Positions 24,953 to 35,923 of a DNA stretch of 64,000 nucleotides are shown piece after piece. Below the pieces are notes generated by a model that had not been told where the DNA came from, ran no database searches, and worked only from the letters and a program-made list of their open reading frames with translations. Both the position numbers and the translations under genes were made by a program. The stretch is from the NCBI GenBank assembly GCA_946807835.1, contig OX327683.1, positions 38,313,001 to 38,377,000 on the forward strand, given 5' to 3'. The stretch's first letter is position 1. Each line of letters opens with the position of its first letter. This DNA comes from Ailanthus altissimus. Its lineage: Eukaryota; Streptophyta; Magnoliopsida; Sapindales; Simaroubaceae.

Positions 24953-27675
24953 ATGGAAGCGGAATTGGTAGAATTAGAGGAGAAGGAGTTGTTGGGATGC
25001 TGCGGTAGCATCCAATTTGCGAAAGAGATGGCATCGGCCTCGCCTTTTTCATCCTTGGATCGAGCCGTCTCAGCCGCCCGCCATATCTGGTTCAACTTGG
25101 TATCTGTTTTATCCTTTTCATTTCACTCACTCTCTCTTTGCTTTTTTAATCTACTTCTCCTCCATTTAACCAACTTTTACAACTTCGCAGGTTGATGTCA
25201 ATGGCTGGCTTGAAGCATTTTCTGCACATCCCCAGATCGGTCAATCTCCTTCTTCTCAGTTAGTTCTCTTTCTTACCCTTTTCTATTTTCTTATTACTTT
25301 CACTTAACTGATTTTAGCTTCAGCAACTGCTACTTTGCCTTTCACTTATATTTAACAGCTTTCTTTTAGGTGGAGCAAAGCAGAGCAGTCCACTGCTTTA
25401 GCAACTGCTAATGAATCAAGCTTGCAGGTTTGTCAAATGTCTAAGTCTTTTTCATTTTTCAATTGTGTCCACTTAATTTCTAATGACTAGAGAAGTTCTC
25501 TAAATATTGCAGGAACTCTCTGACTGGAATGCTCAATACAGGAAAAAATTTGGATTTGTATTTCTTATATGTGCATCTGGAAGGACCACCGCTGAAATAA
25601 TTGCTGAATTGATGGTAAATTATCCAATTTCTTTACAATATGAAGTTTCTAAAAGTTCATCTATCTGAACATGATGATGCATGGGAGGTAATAAGTGATT
25701 CGGATAATGATTGTTTGCATACAATGATATTATGTGATGATCTTTCCCAAACAGAACATTTCCCGGCACATCAAAGCTCATTTTGACCCAGATTCATGTT
25801 TATGGTTATTACATATTTACATTTCCCTCAGCCTCCTGCTCAGCGCGTCTTTCCCACATGTTATGTAGTTCTATGGAGACATATATACCCCTAGTCAGAA
25901 TATAAAGAGAAGAACAGAGAAATTTGCTCTAGTATTCTTTGTATTGAATGAAATGTATTACAATGGTTTCTTTATATACAGAGATTCTGTAACAAATTAT
26001 TGAGCATAGTACAAAAATCATTGCTGGTTCTAAGGAAAATCCTTGACAGTGCTGGATTCTCGGATTGCATTTTGTATGGTCCAGGTGTCTCATATGCTGG
26101 TGGCATATGATTGGTTCAATGATATGCTCTCATAACAGCTGTAAAATGCCTAATCATGTTTTGTCTTTTACTGCAATGCCATGCTCTCATGCCACCACAC
26201 CATTTACAAACTTTGGCCAAAGATTGCTTTCCCTCCAATTCAACCTGAAACAAATATTGCAGCTCAATTTAACTCCCCTTGTGCGAAATGATTTTGTGGA
26301 GAATTGATATCACTAGGCCATTTGTTCTGCTTTTCTTTTGCTCAAATGTTCATTTATTGGGACATTTTAATGTGTCAGAATATATGCTTTATATAAAGTC
26401 ATTGTTTTTATATCTTGATCTTTGCAGAAACGATTCTCAAACAGGCCCATTATTGAATTTGAGATTGCTGCCCATGAGCAAATGAAAATAACGGAATTAC
26501 GTCTTGCAAAACTCTTCTCAGCTAAAGCAAAAGCCACTTCCACAGCTGCCCAATATCCTGCTGTAGTAAAAAAAGCCGAAGGTATCTCTTCTCCATCAAT
26601 CAAGTAGGACTTTTTATTAGGTCTCAACATGTAATTGAGTGAGGGCAACATGGACATGCACAGTTCAAATTTCCTTTTCTTTTTCTTCTATAAAACAGAA
26701 AACTGTAACCTTTGCTTTTTCACATAGTTTATACGTGGCCGTTTACCAACTGTTCTGATTGCATATATTAATTTTTCTCTAAATATCCTGCTGGAGTAGG
26801 TTTATTTCCTCCTCATCATGCAGTGAGAAAAGGAACAGGTCTTTTGAGCCAAACAATTTGTGATCCTTATACCAACTGTTCTGACTCTATAGAATCAAGT
26901 TAGCTACCAAGGAAATAACTGAAAAATGGAATTGGAAGCAAAAGGAAAAAAAAATGTTGAACAGTCACAGGATCAAAAAAAAAAAAAAAAGAAGATTCTG
27001 ACTCAGTACACGTAATCTATCTATAAAAAAAGTATCGGTTTGAAACAAAATGCTTATTTGTAGTTTTTTACATTTTCGTGAATTGTTTCTCACTATTATT
27101 AGCTTATAATAGTTTTGAAGACCTGAAGTATTCTATTCCCAGGACAGTCTCTTGTCCTCTCTTGCTTGCATTGCTACTATTTCAATTAATTTGATTTTGT
27201 CCTTCTTCCATATCTAGAAGATCGTGTGGGCATCATTGGAGCACACCTAACTGCTACTTCCGAAAGTTCAGCAGGGGAAACATCTCAAATCCTGACTAGA
27301 ACCCGTCCACCCATTATGACCCATGTCTTGGATGTTGCTCAGGGGTCTCCAGCTGCAGGTATTGAGGTATGTTTGGAAATGTGGAAAAGCTTTCGACCAC
27401 GTCCCTTTTTTGGTGACCTGGATGCAAGTGGGTGGGTATCTCAGGGGTCTTCAACTACAGATAAAGATGGCCGATGTGGTAAACTAATGAGCGTGATGGA
27501 AGATCTGGACCCTGGAGTTTACAGGATAAGTTTTAACACTGGTAAATACTGTCCGGTGGGATTCTTTCCCTATGTTTCTATTGTGTTTGAGATCAGAGAG
27601 TCACAGAAGCGAGAGCATTTTCATGTTCCTATGCTGCTTTCGCCATTCTCATTTAGTACCTACTGTGGGAGCTAG
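24953..27675 (+). CDS. TTL: Transthyretin-like protein / allantoin synthase (OHCU decarboxylase-HIU hydrolase fusion)
   Basis: Six exons joining in frame to 328 residues: 24953-25099, 25191-25258, 25370-25427, 25513-25614, 26428-26581, 27218-27675. Residues about 15-165 are an OHCU decarboxylase domain (CCGSIQFAKEM, WLEAFSAHPQIG, FGFVFLICASGRT, IAAHEQMKITELRLAKLF). Residues about 195-328 are a transthyretin/HIU hydrolase domain (THVLDVAQGSPAAGI, DKDGRCG, YRISF, FPYVSIVF, HFHVP). Family knowledge: the fusion turns 5-hydroxyisourate into S-allantoin in peroxisomes, in purine breakdown and nitrogen reuse. RVGIIGAHL at 179-187, at the start of the last exon, fits the internal PTS2 known for this family. 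Oddity: the C-terminus reads YCGS where the family signature is YRGS (TGT at 27664-27666), so hydrolase activity may be reduced. Arabidopsis TTL also binds the BRI1 kinase. Confidence 0.95.
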
Positions 27676-28697
27676 AAATTTGTGGTGGATTTGTTGACGA
27701 ATTAAAAAAATATATGAGTCTGTCATGTCTATGTTGTTATGCTGTTTAATTTAAGATATTGTCATTTGGAAAAATAATAAATAGATAGACTTATAGACAA
27801 AACAAAACGAAGCTGTTGCTCTTGGTTGATTCTCAAGAGCATTGGTTTTTTGTTGAAGAAAACCGTGGCCAGAGTTGATTCCGCATGTGGTTTGCCCAAA
27901 GTGCACAGCCAGCCCTAGATTGCTCATAGTGAAATCGGGTTTTGACAGAATATTAAAGTGATTTGAGAAGGATCTGTCTAGAAAATGGGGTTCTGATAGA
28001 TTATTGGAAGTTAATCTTGGGGCTTCCAAAATTTATTGCTGAATCATGTTCATGGGGTTATCTCTGACACTTTCGTTAGTCCCATGAAACATGATCAGTT
28101 CCACTCATGAAAAGATAAAGAAAATTATGTACAACCCTGGGAAGAGTCCCGGACCATGGAAGCGATCAAAGGAAGACAGTAATCAACTACTATCCTTTCT
28201 TGCTCTTCCAAGTTGGAACCGGAGTCTAAAGGCTGTAAAGCCTTCAGACGAGTGAGAAGAAGATGAGCAGCAAATCTATAACTAGGGCCTCTCGAATTGC
28301 CCCCTTGTAATCAACATTAATGGGAAACTAAAAGAAAAGAATAATTTTTCAACCATGGAGGAAGTCGGTACACAACCACAGTAATTTTTTTCCCAAGTAT
28401 TTTGGTACACAACTTCAGAATCAGACGTTAAGAGCTTCCTTTTGAATCGCATATCACTAATGATTGATTGGGCACAGCCCAGTTCGTTGTACCACAAGTT
28501 GGTTTTAAGCGTTCACATGAAGGACACGTGTCATTTGCATGCAGGATAGATATTTTTACGGCCGGTAGAGGAAGTCGGTGAGGTTGCTTGAATGACTACA
28601 TATTTCAGTGGAAGGGAGTTGTTTAATTAGTGTCGTGTAGGTATAATTGAGGCTATTCTGTTTTTGTCTTGGATTTTAGGGTGCAGTGAGACAGGAA
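27676..28697. other. Intergenic region between allantoin synthase and LEA genes
   Basis: About 1 kb that should hold the 3' untranslated region of the upstream gene and the promoter/5' leader of the LEA gene. A pyrimidine-rich TTTTAG just before 28681 could be a splice acceptor for a leader exon. Small - strand frames (27751-28029, 28282-28497) have no recognisable domains. Confidence 0.4.
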
Positions 28698-29046
28698 ATG
28701 CAGGCTATTAAGGAAAAGATACATGATATGAGCGTCATGCGCAAGGCCAAGGCCGATGCAAAAGCTGAGGAGAAAGTAACAAAAGAATTTCATTATCTTA
28801 ATTCTTTTAGCTAGCATCCATGCATGATATTGATATGCACTTGGTTAATCATAGGAATTGATCTAACTTTAATTAATAATGTAGGCGGAGAAGGACTTGG
28901 CGAAAGCCAGAGTGGAGGTAGCTCACGAGATTAGATTGGCGAGAGAAGCGAAAGCACATATGGAGTTACATGTGGCAAAGGCAGCGGGGAGTGCAGATAA
29001 GGAGATTGCAAAGCATGCTCCTGAAGATGCTAATCAGCTACTATGA
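28698..29046 (+). CDS. Small late embryogenesis abundant protein, LEA_1 group
   Basis: Two exons (28698-28775 and 28885-29046) join in frame to 79 residues. It starts MQAIKEKIHDMSVMRKAKA and continues with repeated alanine/lysine/glutamate helical segments (AEKDLAKARVEVAHEIRLA, AKAHMELHVAKAA). This matches the LEA_1 pattern of an MQ...KEKI.DM start followed by charged amphipathic helix. Family knowledge: such hydrophilic, largely disordered proteins protect membranes and enzymes during seed drying and water stress, and are usually ABA-responsive. It is shorter than most LEA_1 proteins and lacks a glycine-rich tail, though shorter members exist. An in-frame stretch upstream (GAVRQE) could extend the ORF if a leader exon is coding; the ATG used here is the natural start for the family. 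Confidence 0.75.
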
Positions 29047-29794
29047 ATCGGGTCCTGATTGTTTCATTCATGCTCTGGCCACCAACTATTCATTCTATGA
29101 TCTGTCCTGTATTTATTAACTGCGATGCAATTTGATCGTCTGTATTTTGGCAATCGTTCTATTGATATTAATGAATTGACCGTCACTTGCATTCTCGTGA
29201 CTAATACATTTTTCTCCTGTCCCGTTATGTTGCCGAATGAAAGTTAAGAACTTAAGATGTTATGCTAGCTTGAAGATAATGGTCAAAACCAGTATAGACG
29301 AAACAGGAAACAGAATAAAAATATATAACCTTCCGAATTCTCAACGTATAGACCAAACAGGAAACAGCACTGTTCTTTTGGGTTAATTATAAAGATAGAG
29401 TTGAAGTACTGTAATTACATCAGCATGTATTTATCACCATACATATACTTATACATATAATAGAAAACATAAATACAATGTGAAAATTAACATTAATAAT
29501 TAGCCCCAAACCTAGAAGGTCTAGAACGTTAGGTTTCTTTTCGTGCAAGTCCTCCAGCAATACGTGGTCAATGGGACTTCATATCTAACTTTGTATAATA
29601 TTGTCATTTGCAAGTTTCAAATATCCGGTGAACTACCTTCAACGGATGCTACCAAAAATTTGCCTTTGAAATAGCAAAAAGCAGGACCAAACCAACTATA
29701 TTCTCTCTTATGCATGCTTAATTAATGTGGACATCATCATCTTAATTAGTAATTCAAATATTTGTATGGTTGCTATCTGAAAGCTGTTGCCAAA
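29047..29794. other. Intergenic region between LEA and HIPP genes
   Basis: Contains the LEA 3' flank and the HIPP promoter. No other gene seen. Confidence 0.5.
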
Positions 29795-31221
29795 ATGGCA
29801 GAAAAAGAGGAGAAGAAGGATAAAGAGAAAGTGGCAGCAAAAGAGGAGAAGAAAGACAAAGAGAAAGTTGATGGGGTGATTACTGCAGTTTACAAAGTTA
29901 ACCTGCATTGCCCACAGTGTGCTCGGAAGATCAAAAAGCCTCTGTTGAGTACTCAAGGTAATTCAACTTATTGCTTTCTGCTTCTTCCCTTTTGTGCAAG
30001 AAGTTCACCTTTGTGCTGGAACAGGGGTTCAAAGTGTGGACGTTGATATTGAGAAAGATGAGATTAAGGTTAAGGGCGTCATCGACGTGATAAAGATCCA
30101 CAAGTTGATAGAAAAATTGAGTAAAAAGAAGGTTGAGTTGATATCACCCCAAGTCAAAATCAAGGAGAGTGCAGCTACCGAGAAGAAACCCAAGGAAACC
30201 AAAGAGGTGAGTGGTTTAATGTCTGAGAATTAATATCACCATTTGAGTAATCTCCATTATAAGTTTGTACCTACAATTTAACATAATCATAGCACCCAAT
30301 GCATTAATTTGAGATCGTCATTTAAGAGTATCTATAAAGCTTGCGGTTTCATTTAATAAATCACTCCTACCTCTCATTAAGACAAGTAATATAGCAGATT
30401 AAAACTGATATCTCTACAATGAGGAATGAGATGAACTTATACAAATTCTATGTCAAACGCATTGGAATAATATCCCTTTTGTATATGTATGCTTAACTGT
30501 CTTTGTTTAAGAAAATTAAGTTGTCTAATCATATGATACGTGATGCTATTGATCACTATTATCATCACTTAGCATATATATGCTTCTACTTATATGTGCT
30601 TCTTCTCATAAATGACACATTCTGAGTGACATTTGTGTATAGTTCCAGAAATATTGTAACACATTAATCGATTTATTTGTACAATTTGAAGCCAATTTCA
30701 CGCACAACCACAGTGAAGGTTCACATGCACTGTGACAAATGTGAGCATGATTTGCGCAAGAAATTACTGGAGCACAAAGGTAATAATGAAATAAAAATTG
30801 ACTCTTAATTAACAGTTATTTTGAAATTTGAGTAATGCAAGATTCACAGTATTTTTAAATACAAAATGCAGGTATTTTCAGTGTTAAAAGTGATATGAAA
30901 GCTCAAACTATGACTGTCCAAGGAACTATAGAATCGGATAAACTCCTATCATACCTGCGGAAGAAGGTGCATAAACATGCAGAGATCATATCTTCAAAAC
31001 CAGATAAAAAGGAGGAAACAAAAGAAAAGGATAAGAAGGAAGAAAAGAAAGAAAAAGAAGTTGAAGACAAATCCAAAGAAGCAACTAAAATAGTAGAATT
31101 GAAGGAAGAGCCTAGGGTGGAGGTCAAAAGCAAAGAGGGCAATGTTCCTTACTTTATACACTATGTTTATGCTCCCCAGTTATTCAGTGATGAAAATCCG
31201 AATGCTTGTACTATTGTGTAG
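29795..31221 (+). CDS. Heavy-metal-associated isoprenylated plant protein (HIPP), two HMA domains
   Basis: Four exons (29795-29957, 30025-30206, 30692-30779, 30872-31221) join in frame to 260 residues. A lysine/glutamate-rich leader is followed by HMA domain 1 (about 30-95; metal site CPQC in VNLHCPQCARKIKK) and HMA domain 2 (about 120-185; CDKC in VHMHCDKCEHDLRKK), then a long Lys/Glu-rich linker. The protein ends CTIV, a CaaX-type prenylation site. Paired cysteines in each HMA domain bind metals such as copper, zinc or cadmium. Family knowledge: HIPPs act in metal homeostasis, abiotic stress and as host factors for pathogens, and are tethered to membranes or nuclear structures by the lipid. 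Two-domain plus CaaX architecture is found only in vascular plants. No defect seen. Confidence 0.93.
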
Positions 31222-32517
31222 AAATGTCAAACAACACATGAAGGCAGAAGGTTATTATATGTGGTATATATATGGGGGTGCATATAGTGGCAACAACATC
31301 AAATTCAGTTTCTAATTGGTTTTCAAACCACATCTATTCTCATGAACCCTCGGTTTGGTTTTTTTATCATCCATCTCCCAGTTGCTAATTTTTACCTATT
31401 TGAATTCGAAACTGTGAAGGACAATTAATAATGGAACATGCGTGCATGCATATGCGTATTTGATGTAATTTCTTCATACAAACTCACAGCTAGCTGCATA
31501 GGAAGCAAAATTAAAATGTGCAAGCAAAACATGAAAGAGTTCTTCAACCTTGTTGGCCTTCCAAACAGTGTACAAATGTGTGTGTGTGTGTCTTCTAATG
31601 AGATTATCTTCGATTGAGAACCTGGTTAAGAGAGAACAAGATGTGATAAACATTTTTTATAGGAAACGAGACGATCCTTCGGCTATTAAGGTTTAATCTT
31701 ATATATGCAAGTTCGAATTTACACCACACCCCTTCTAGATATAATTGCTAAATCAAGATGGACGTTTGTAAACTAATTAATTTTTATTGCTAAAGATAAT
31801 AATTAGCTGACCTACTAAGGGGCAGTTATGAATTTATGGGACATTCCTTCGTATTCTGATATGGTTGAAAAAGTACTAATCTTGAGATCAGTATTAACAA
31901 CAAAAAAAAGTTGGGAAGCAACAATATATAAACTAAAGATAATAAGAGCAAGTGTCAACTGTTCAAGGTGCACTTGTAGATCAGTGTTTTGTGCAACAAT
32001 TCAAGGCCTAGTTTACAAACTCACCATGGAGAACAAAGATTTTCTATTGATTTAATTATTTTATAACGGTAAATCATTGCCAATTTTTTTTTTAAAAGTA
32101 AATTATCTGACCGTCATATGTTTCCCTTGGGAAGCCCTTGCATTGATTTGTGTTGTTTCCTTAAACGAGGTCATTTAATTATAATAAAAACTATTCCAAA
32201 GAAATTAATGAATTAAGACAATACGCCTTAAAGTTTAATTACAAAAATCATAATATAAGAAAAAAATATTCTACTAGTGAAAAGAAGAGGCCTTTTCTTT
32301 TTCTCTCTATGGGAGGGGGTGTCGTTCGAAATCATATATGAAACACATGCATAATATTATATATCTAGAGTGAAACAATATATGAAACACAGGGTAATAG
32401 AGTTTAATCCAAGTCGTTTGTTTATGCAATGTCAAATTTCTAACAGTTCTTTTGCATTAGTTAATTGTGATGCCACTTGATGATATTACGCTTTCTTCAC
32501 GGTTTATTATTACATTT
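31222..32517. other. 3' flank of HIPP and AT-rich intergenic DNA
   Basis: No supported gene. A short (TG)n run lies near 31577-31590. A 75-codon frame at 31828-32055 has no recognisable domain. Confidence 0.5.
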
Positions 32518-34264
32518 TAGTTGCATGAATTACGCCTAATAGTTTGCAAAATTTGGTCAACAAACGAGACCTATTAAATACCGAGAGAGTGAGTTGATGT
32601 AATGCTAGCGATACCTAATTAATTAATACATAAATGTTTACATGGTCAGATAATCTCTGATCCGAATTTCCCAAACACAACCTTCAACATTTCTACTCTT
32701 GTTCTTATATATACAAAGTTTTAATAAGTTGGATTGTAAGTGATATTTTTTCTATAACCAATTTAGTAATTATACGTAAGCTTGTGAAAAAAATAAGGTG
32801 ATTCGAGTTTGTCTTAGCTTTGGAAATTTAATAAAGAACCAACTAACAAGACGTAGAAAATTCAATTATACCAAACTCATCAAGTTACCTGTCATTATCA
32901 AGTATTATGTCTTTTCTTGTAATTTGCAAATATATATTGAAAAAAGTATTGATTTAATTTAAAATATTCAAATAGCTCTACATTTTTTTAGTTGTAATAT
33001 AATATTTGCATTCGAATTTATGCGTCACTAATTATTGATTATCATTTATCAAGTATTTATTAATTTTAGACTTCTTATCAATATAATAATTATACAATAT
33101 TAATTAACAATAAATACCACAAATGCTATATTAATTAATATATAAATTTCATATTAATTATATAACATTACTAAAAAAAGCTCATACTAGAATATGTGTA
33201 AACATTAATTGTAGGGGAAAATAAATAATGCATGTGGATAACTCTATACATAGGATATGTGTAATGTAACTACATAGGCTACATCCACGTTAAATGAAAA
33301 ACGAGTAAAGATAGCATAATTTTCTATGGGACTAGGGTACTATGGGATCACCTCAATTAATTTGAGGTGTATTTTATGTATTTTTTTTTGAGATAGAGAG
33401 GTTTGGGGTATAATAATTTTAATATCAAATAAATTTAAATTAGGTTTAGGGATAAGTTAATTTTTTTACACTGAATATTTGATTTAAAAATAAAATTAAA
33501 AAAAATTATAGTATGGAAATTTTTTACTTATTTATATAAATTAAAGTTAGTTACATGTTAAATATTTTTTATTTTTAATTATATTTATTATTATAAACTT
33601 ATTTTTAAATTAAAGTGAACTTATTTATTGAGGAAGAGAAACAAACAAAAGAAAAATGATTTTATTAATTTTTTTAGTTTCTTAATCATCTCTCATCTAA
33701 CCTAATATTTTTTTGTATTATAAGTTTGTAAAAACTTTTAATAGAGACTTGTGTTTAAATTACTAATGAAGTATGCTAATTTAGATGACAAAATTTAAAG
33801 AAATTATTAATTTTTGTAATTTTTAAATTTAAATTTAAAATTTTTAAATTAGTAGTTAAAAACTTGATATAATTTATGTTCACGTGATGTTTACAAATGT
33901 TTTGGTATATTATGATTGCACGGGGTGAAAGAATATTTTATAAAATTAAATTAATATAAATAAAAGAATATTTAATAAATTTAAAAAAAAAGTTTAGGGT
34001 ACCGATAGGGATCCCTATCCTTATTTGTGAATCCTCTACCCTAAACATAAATTACATATATTGAGTATAAAATAGGTATAGAGATTCTCACATCATTCAA
34101 GTATGGAGATCATGATACCCACCTCAACATACTCCATTACCACCTTAAAAAACGAAGCAGACATTTTGAAATTTCATTTAGTCGGGTACTAAAATGAACA
34201 ATAAAGTAAACTTAAAATGTTACAGTTATAAATTATAAAAATTTAATAATAAATAGGTTAGACC
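32518..34264 (+). repeat. Duplicated segment, copy 2, left part
   Basis: Matches 4597 to about 5490 in order, except for an extra block at about 33306-34146. It stops at TTAGACC (34264), and the homology resumes at 49667 with AGACTGAAATATG, where copy 1 reads TTAGACCGAAATATGG. Everything between is therefore an insertion. Confidence 0.75.
33306..34146. mobile_element. Unclassified ~0.84-kb insertion in duplicated segment copy 2
   Basis: Absent from copy 1, where AAAAACGAG is followed directly by GCAGGCATC. Here AAAAACGAG (33297-33305) and AAAAACGAA (34147-34155) bracket the block, suggesting a 9-bp target duplication. The ends have only weak inverted similarity (GGGTACTATGG... / GGGTATCATG...). 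Inside are a 16-bp perfect palindrome GATAGGGATCCCTATC at 34004-34019 and an ACCTCAA/TTGAGGT hairpin at 33350-33368. No ORF of note. A MULE-derived miniature element is possible but not shown. Confidence 0.5.
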
Positions 34265-34461
34265 TGTTGGAGGGGGTTTAAATACGTGTGAGTTATGCAT
34301 GTGCTATTGTATTTATTGCCTAATATACGTATCATATACGAATTTAAGTCTAACGAAAGCGTAAAATTTACAATAAACACAATAAATAAATATATTAATC
34401 ACATTCATATATAAATAAGGTTGAGAACTCACCTCAATGTGTAACGTTATACACGTATATT

Positions 34462-35909
34462 TGATGCGATATTTCTATATCATAAATTAAGTGCAAGTAT
34501 ACACTATCGTATGCAAGTAATAAAGAGACTAAATAAGTCGGATGTCGAACCCACAGGGATAATTCTTTCTTTTTAACCAATTACTAAAATTATATCTTCC
34601 TAATAATTATTCAGAAAAATAAAAATCTAAGAATGAATGTAAGAAATATAAAACAAAAACACAATGCAATGAGATTTAAAGATATAGCAACGTAGAGAGA
34701 ACCTAGGATTAATATTATCCCTCAATATGTTTCTAATGATTAATCCTCTAATATTTAACTCACTTAGTCTTTATTATTGATCAAGACACTAATGTATTCA
34801 CAAGCCTCTTCCAAGGTCATGCAAGTATACCTTAATTTACCAAATACCTATATGCCTATGGTACTTGTAATAAATTAAGATTCATTAAGATTAGGTCTTA
34901 TTGATCATACATGCCAATTAGGTATATTCCTATCCTAAGTTGAAACTTGCATATGCAACATTGAATGTTACTCTACAATCATGCATCAAATTACCTAGGT
35001 CTAAATATTATGATTCCTCTTCCGAGTTTATCAATAATATTACCAATTCATTCACCATATATTGGCCAGATATATTGAAGCATTAAACACAAGTAATTTA
35101 AATAATAAATGACTAAGTTTATTAAATACTAAAAAGATATGGCAATTAAGCACACATATTGAGTTCAAATATTAACCCTAGAAAACAAGTTAGCTCATGG
35201 CTACAAGAGAACAGCAGTAAAAATAATTATAAATCATGATACAATTATTAGCAAACCGATATAGACGTCGAATTGCTCTTAATTGTGCTGCCTAGAAACT
35301 CTTGATGCCGAAGAACGTCTTGTATCTCTCTCTAAAGTTGCTTCAATTAAGCTCCTATTGCTCTCCAAGACTCGTGCTCTGTATTCTTGGTGCTCTTGGG
35401 TCGTCTTGGATTCTTTTTTTGAAGGCTGGGGACGAGTGGCTTTATATAGGGATTGATTTGAGCTTGAAAATCTCAATTCTCGTCGGACTAGGACTCGCAC
35501 TACCGCTGGCGCGCTATGCATCTGTCGCTGGGGCGACGCGTGAAAAAGCTATCACCGCTGGAGCGGTGGGATCTTGGCGCTGGGGCGCTGCATGAAAACG
35601 GCTTCACCGCTGGCGCGGTGAATTTCTGGCGCTGGGGCGCCAGACGCGACTTAATCAGGTCGTTTTTCTTATTTCGATCACTATTCCAACGCTGGGGCGA
35701 AAATACTTGTGGCGCGGGGGCGCTGGACTCATAATTTGAAAGCTTTGCATTTTAGTCCCTGTTTTCGCTCCTTTTGCGTTCTTTCTTTAAATTTCGTTCA
35801 AGTCCCTATAAATAACAATAATGCACATTAATAGCCATCTATTCTCATAAAATCATAAAATATCAATAATAAAAACATGAGAAAATATATGACAAATTTG
35901 CCCTTATCA
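34462..35909 (-). repeat. LTR 1 of the tandem retroelement
   Basis: 1448 bp with TG...CA ends, directly next to the target duplication ATATT. It is the 3' LTR of the left unit in element orientation. It contains a TATA box on the - strand (CCTATATAAA, 35441-35450), five consecutive GC hairpins (35524-35644) on the U3 side, and the conserved motif GGGTTCGACATCC (- strand, about 34541-34553). Confidence 0.93.
35524..35644. repeat. Array of five perfect GC-rich hairpins in the LTR
   Basis: Hairpins at 35524-35537 (GTCGC-TGGG-GCGAC), 35553-35568 (CACCGC-TGGA-GCGGTG), 35577-35588 (GCGC-TGGG-GCGC), 35604-35621 (TCACCGC-TGGC-GCGGTGA) and 35625-35644 (TCTGGCGC-TGGG-GCGCCAGA). The core GC-TGGN-GC is constant while the outer stem changes with pairing kept. 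Repeated in LTR 2 and LTR 3 at +5947 and +11894. Confidence 0.9.
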
Positions 35910-35923
35910 AATTCCCCCAAACT
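35910..35923 (-). promoter_or_regulatory. Polypurine tract of the left unit
   Basis: On the - strand it reads AAGTTTGGGGGAATT directly before the LTR, the usual site for starting plus-strand DNA synthesis. Similar AAGTTTGGGGG motifs lie upstream at about 36474-36485 and 37265-37277. Confidence 0.75.

Noticed and set aside
27751..28497. Two - strand ORFs between the allantoin synthase and LEA genes
   Set aside because: No domain, and both lie in likely untranslated or promoter sequence of the + strand genes.
35302..35734. + strand ORFs in the LTR rich in glycine, alanine and tryptophan
   Set aside because: They come from the GC hairpin array and repeat in all three LTRs; no domain, and the element is transcribed from the other strand.
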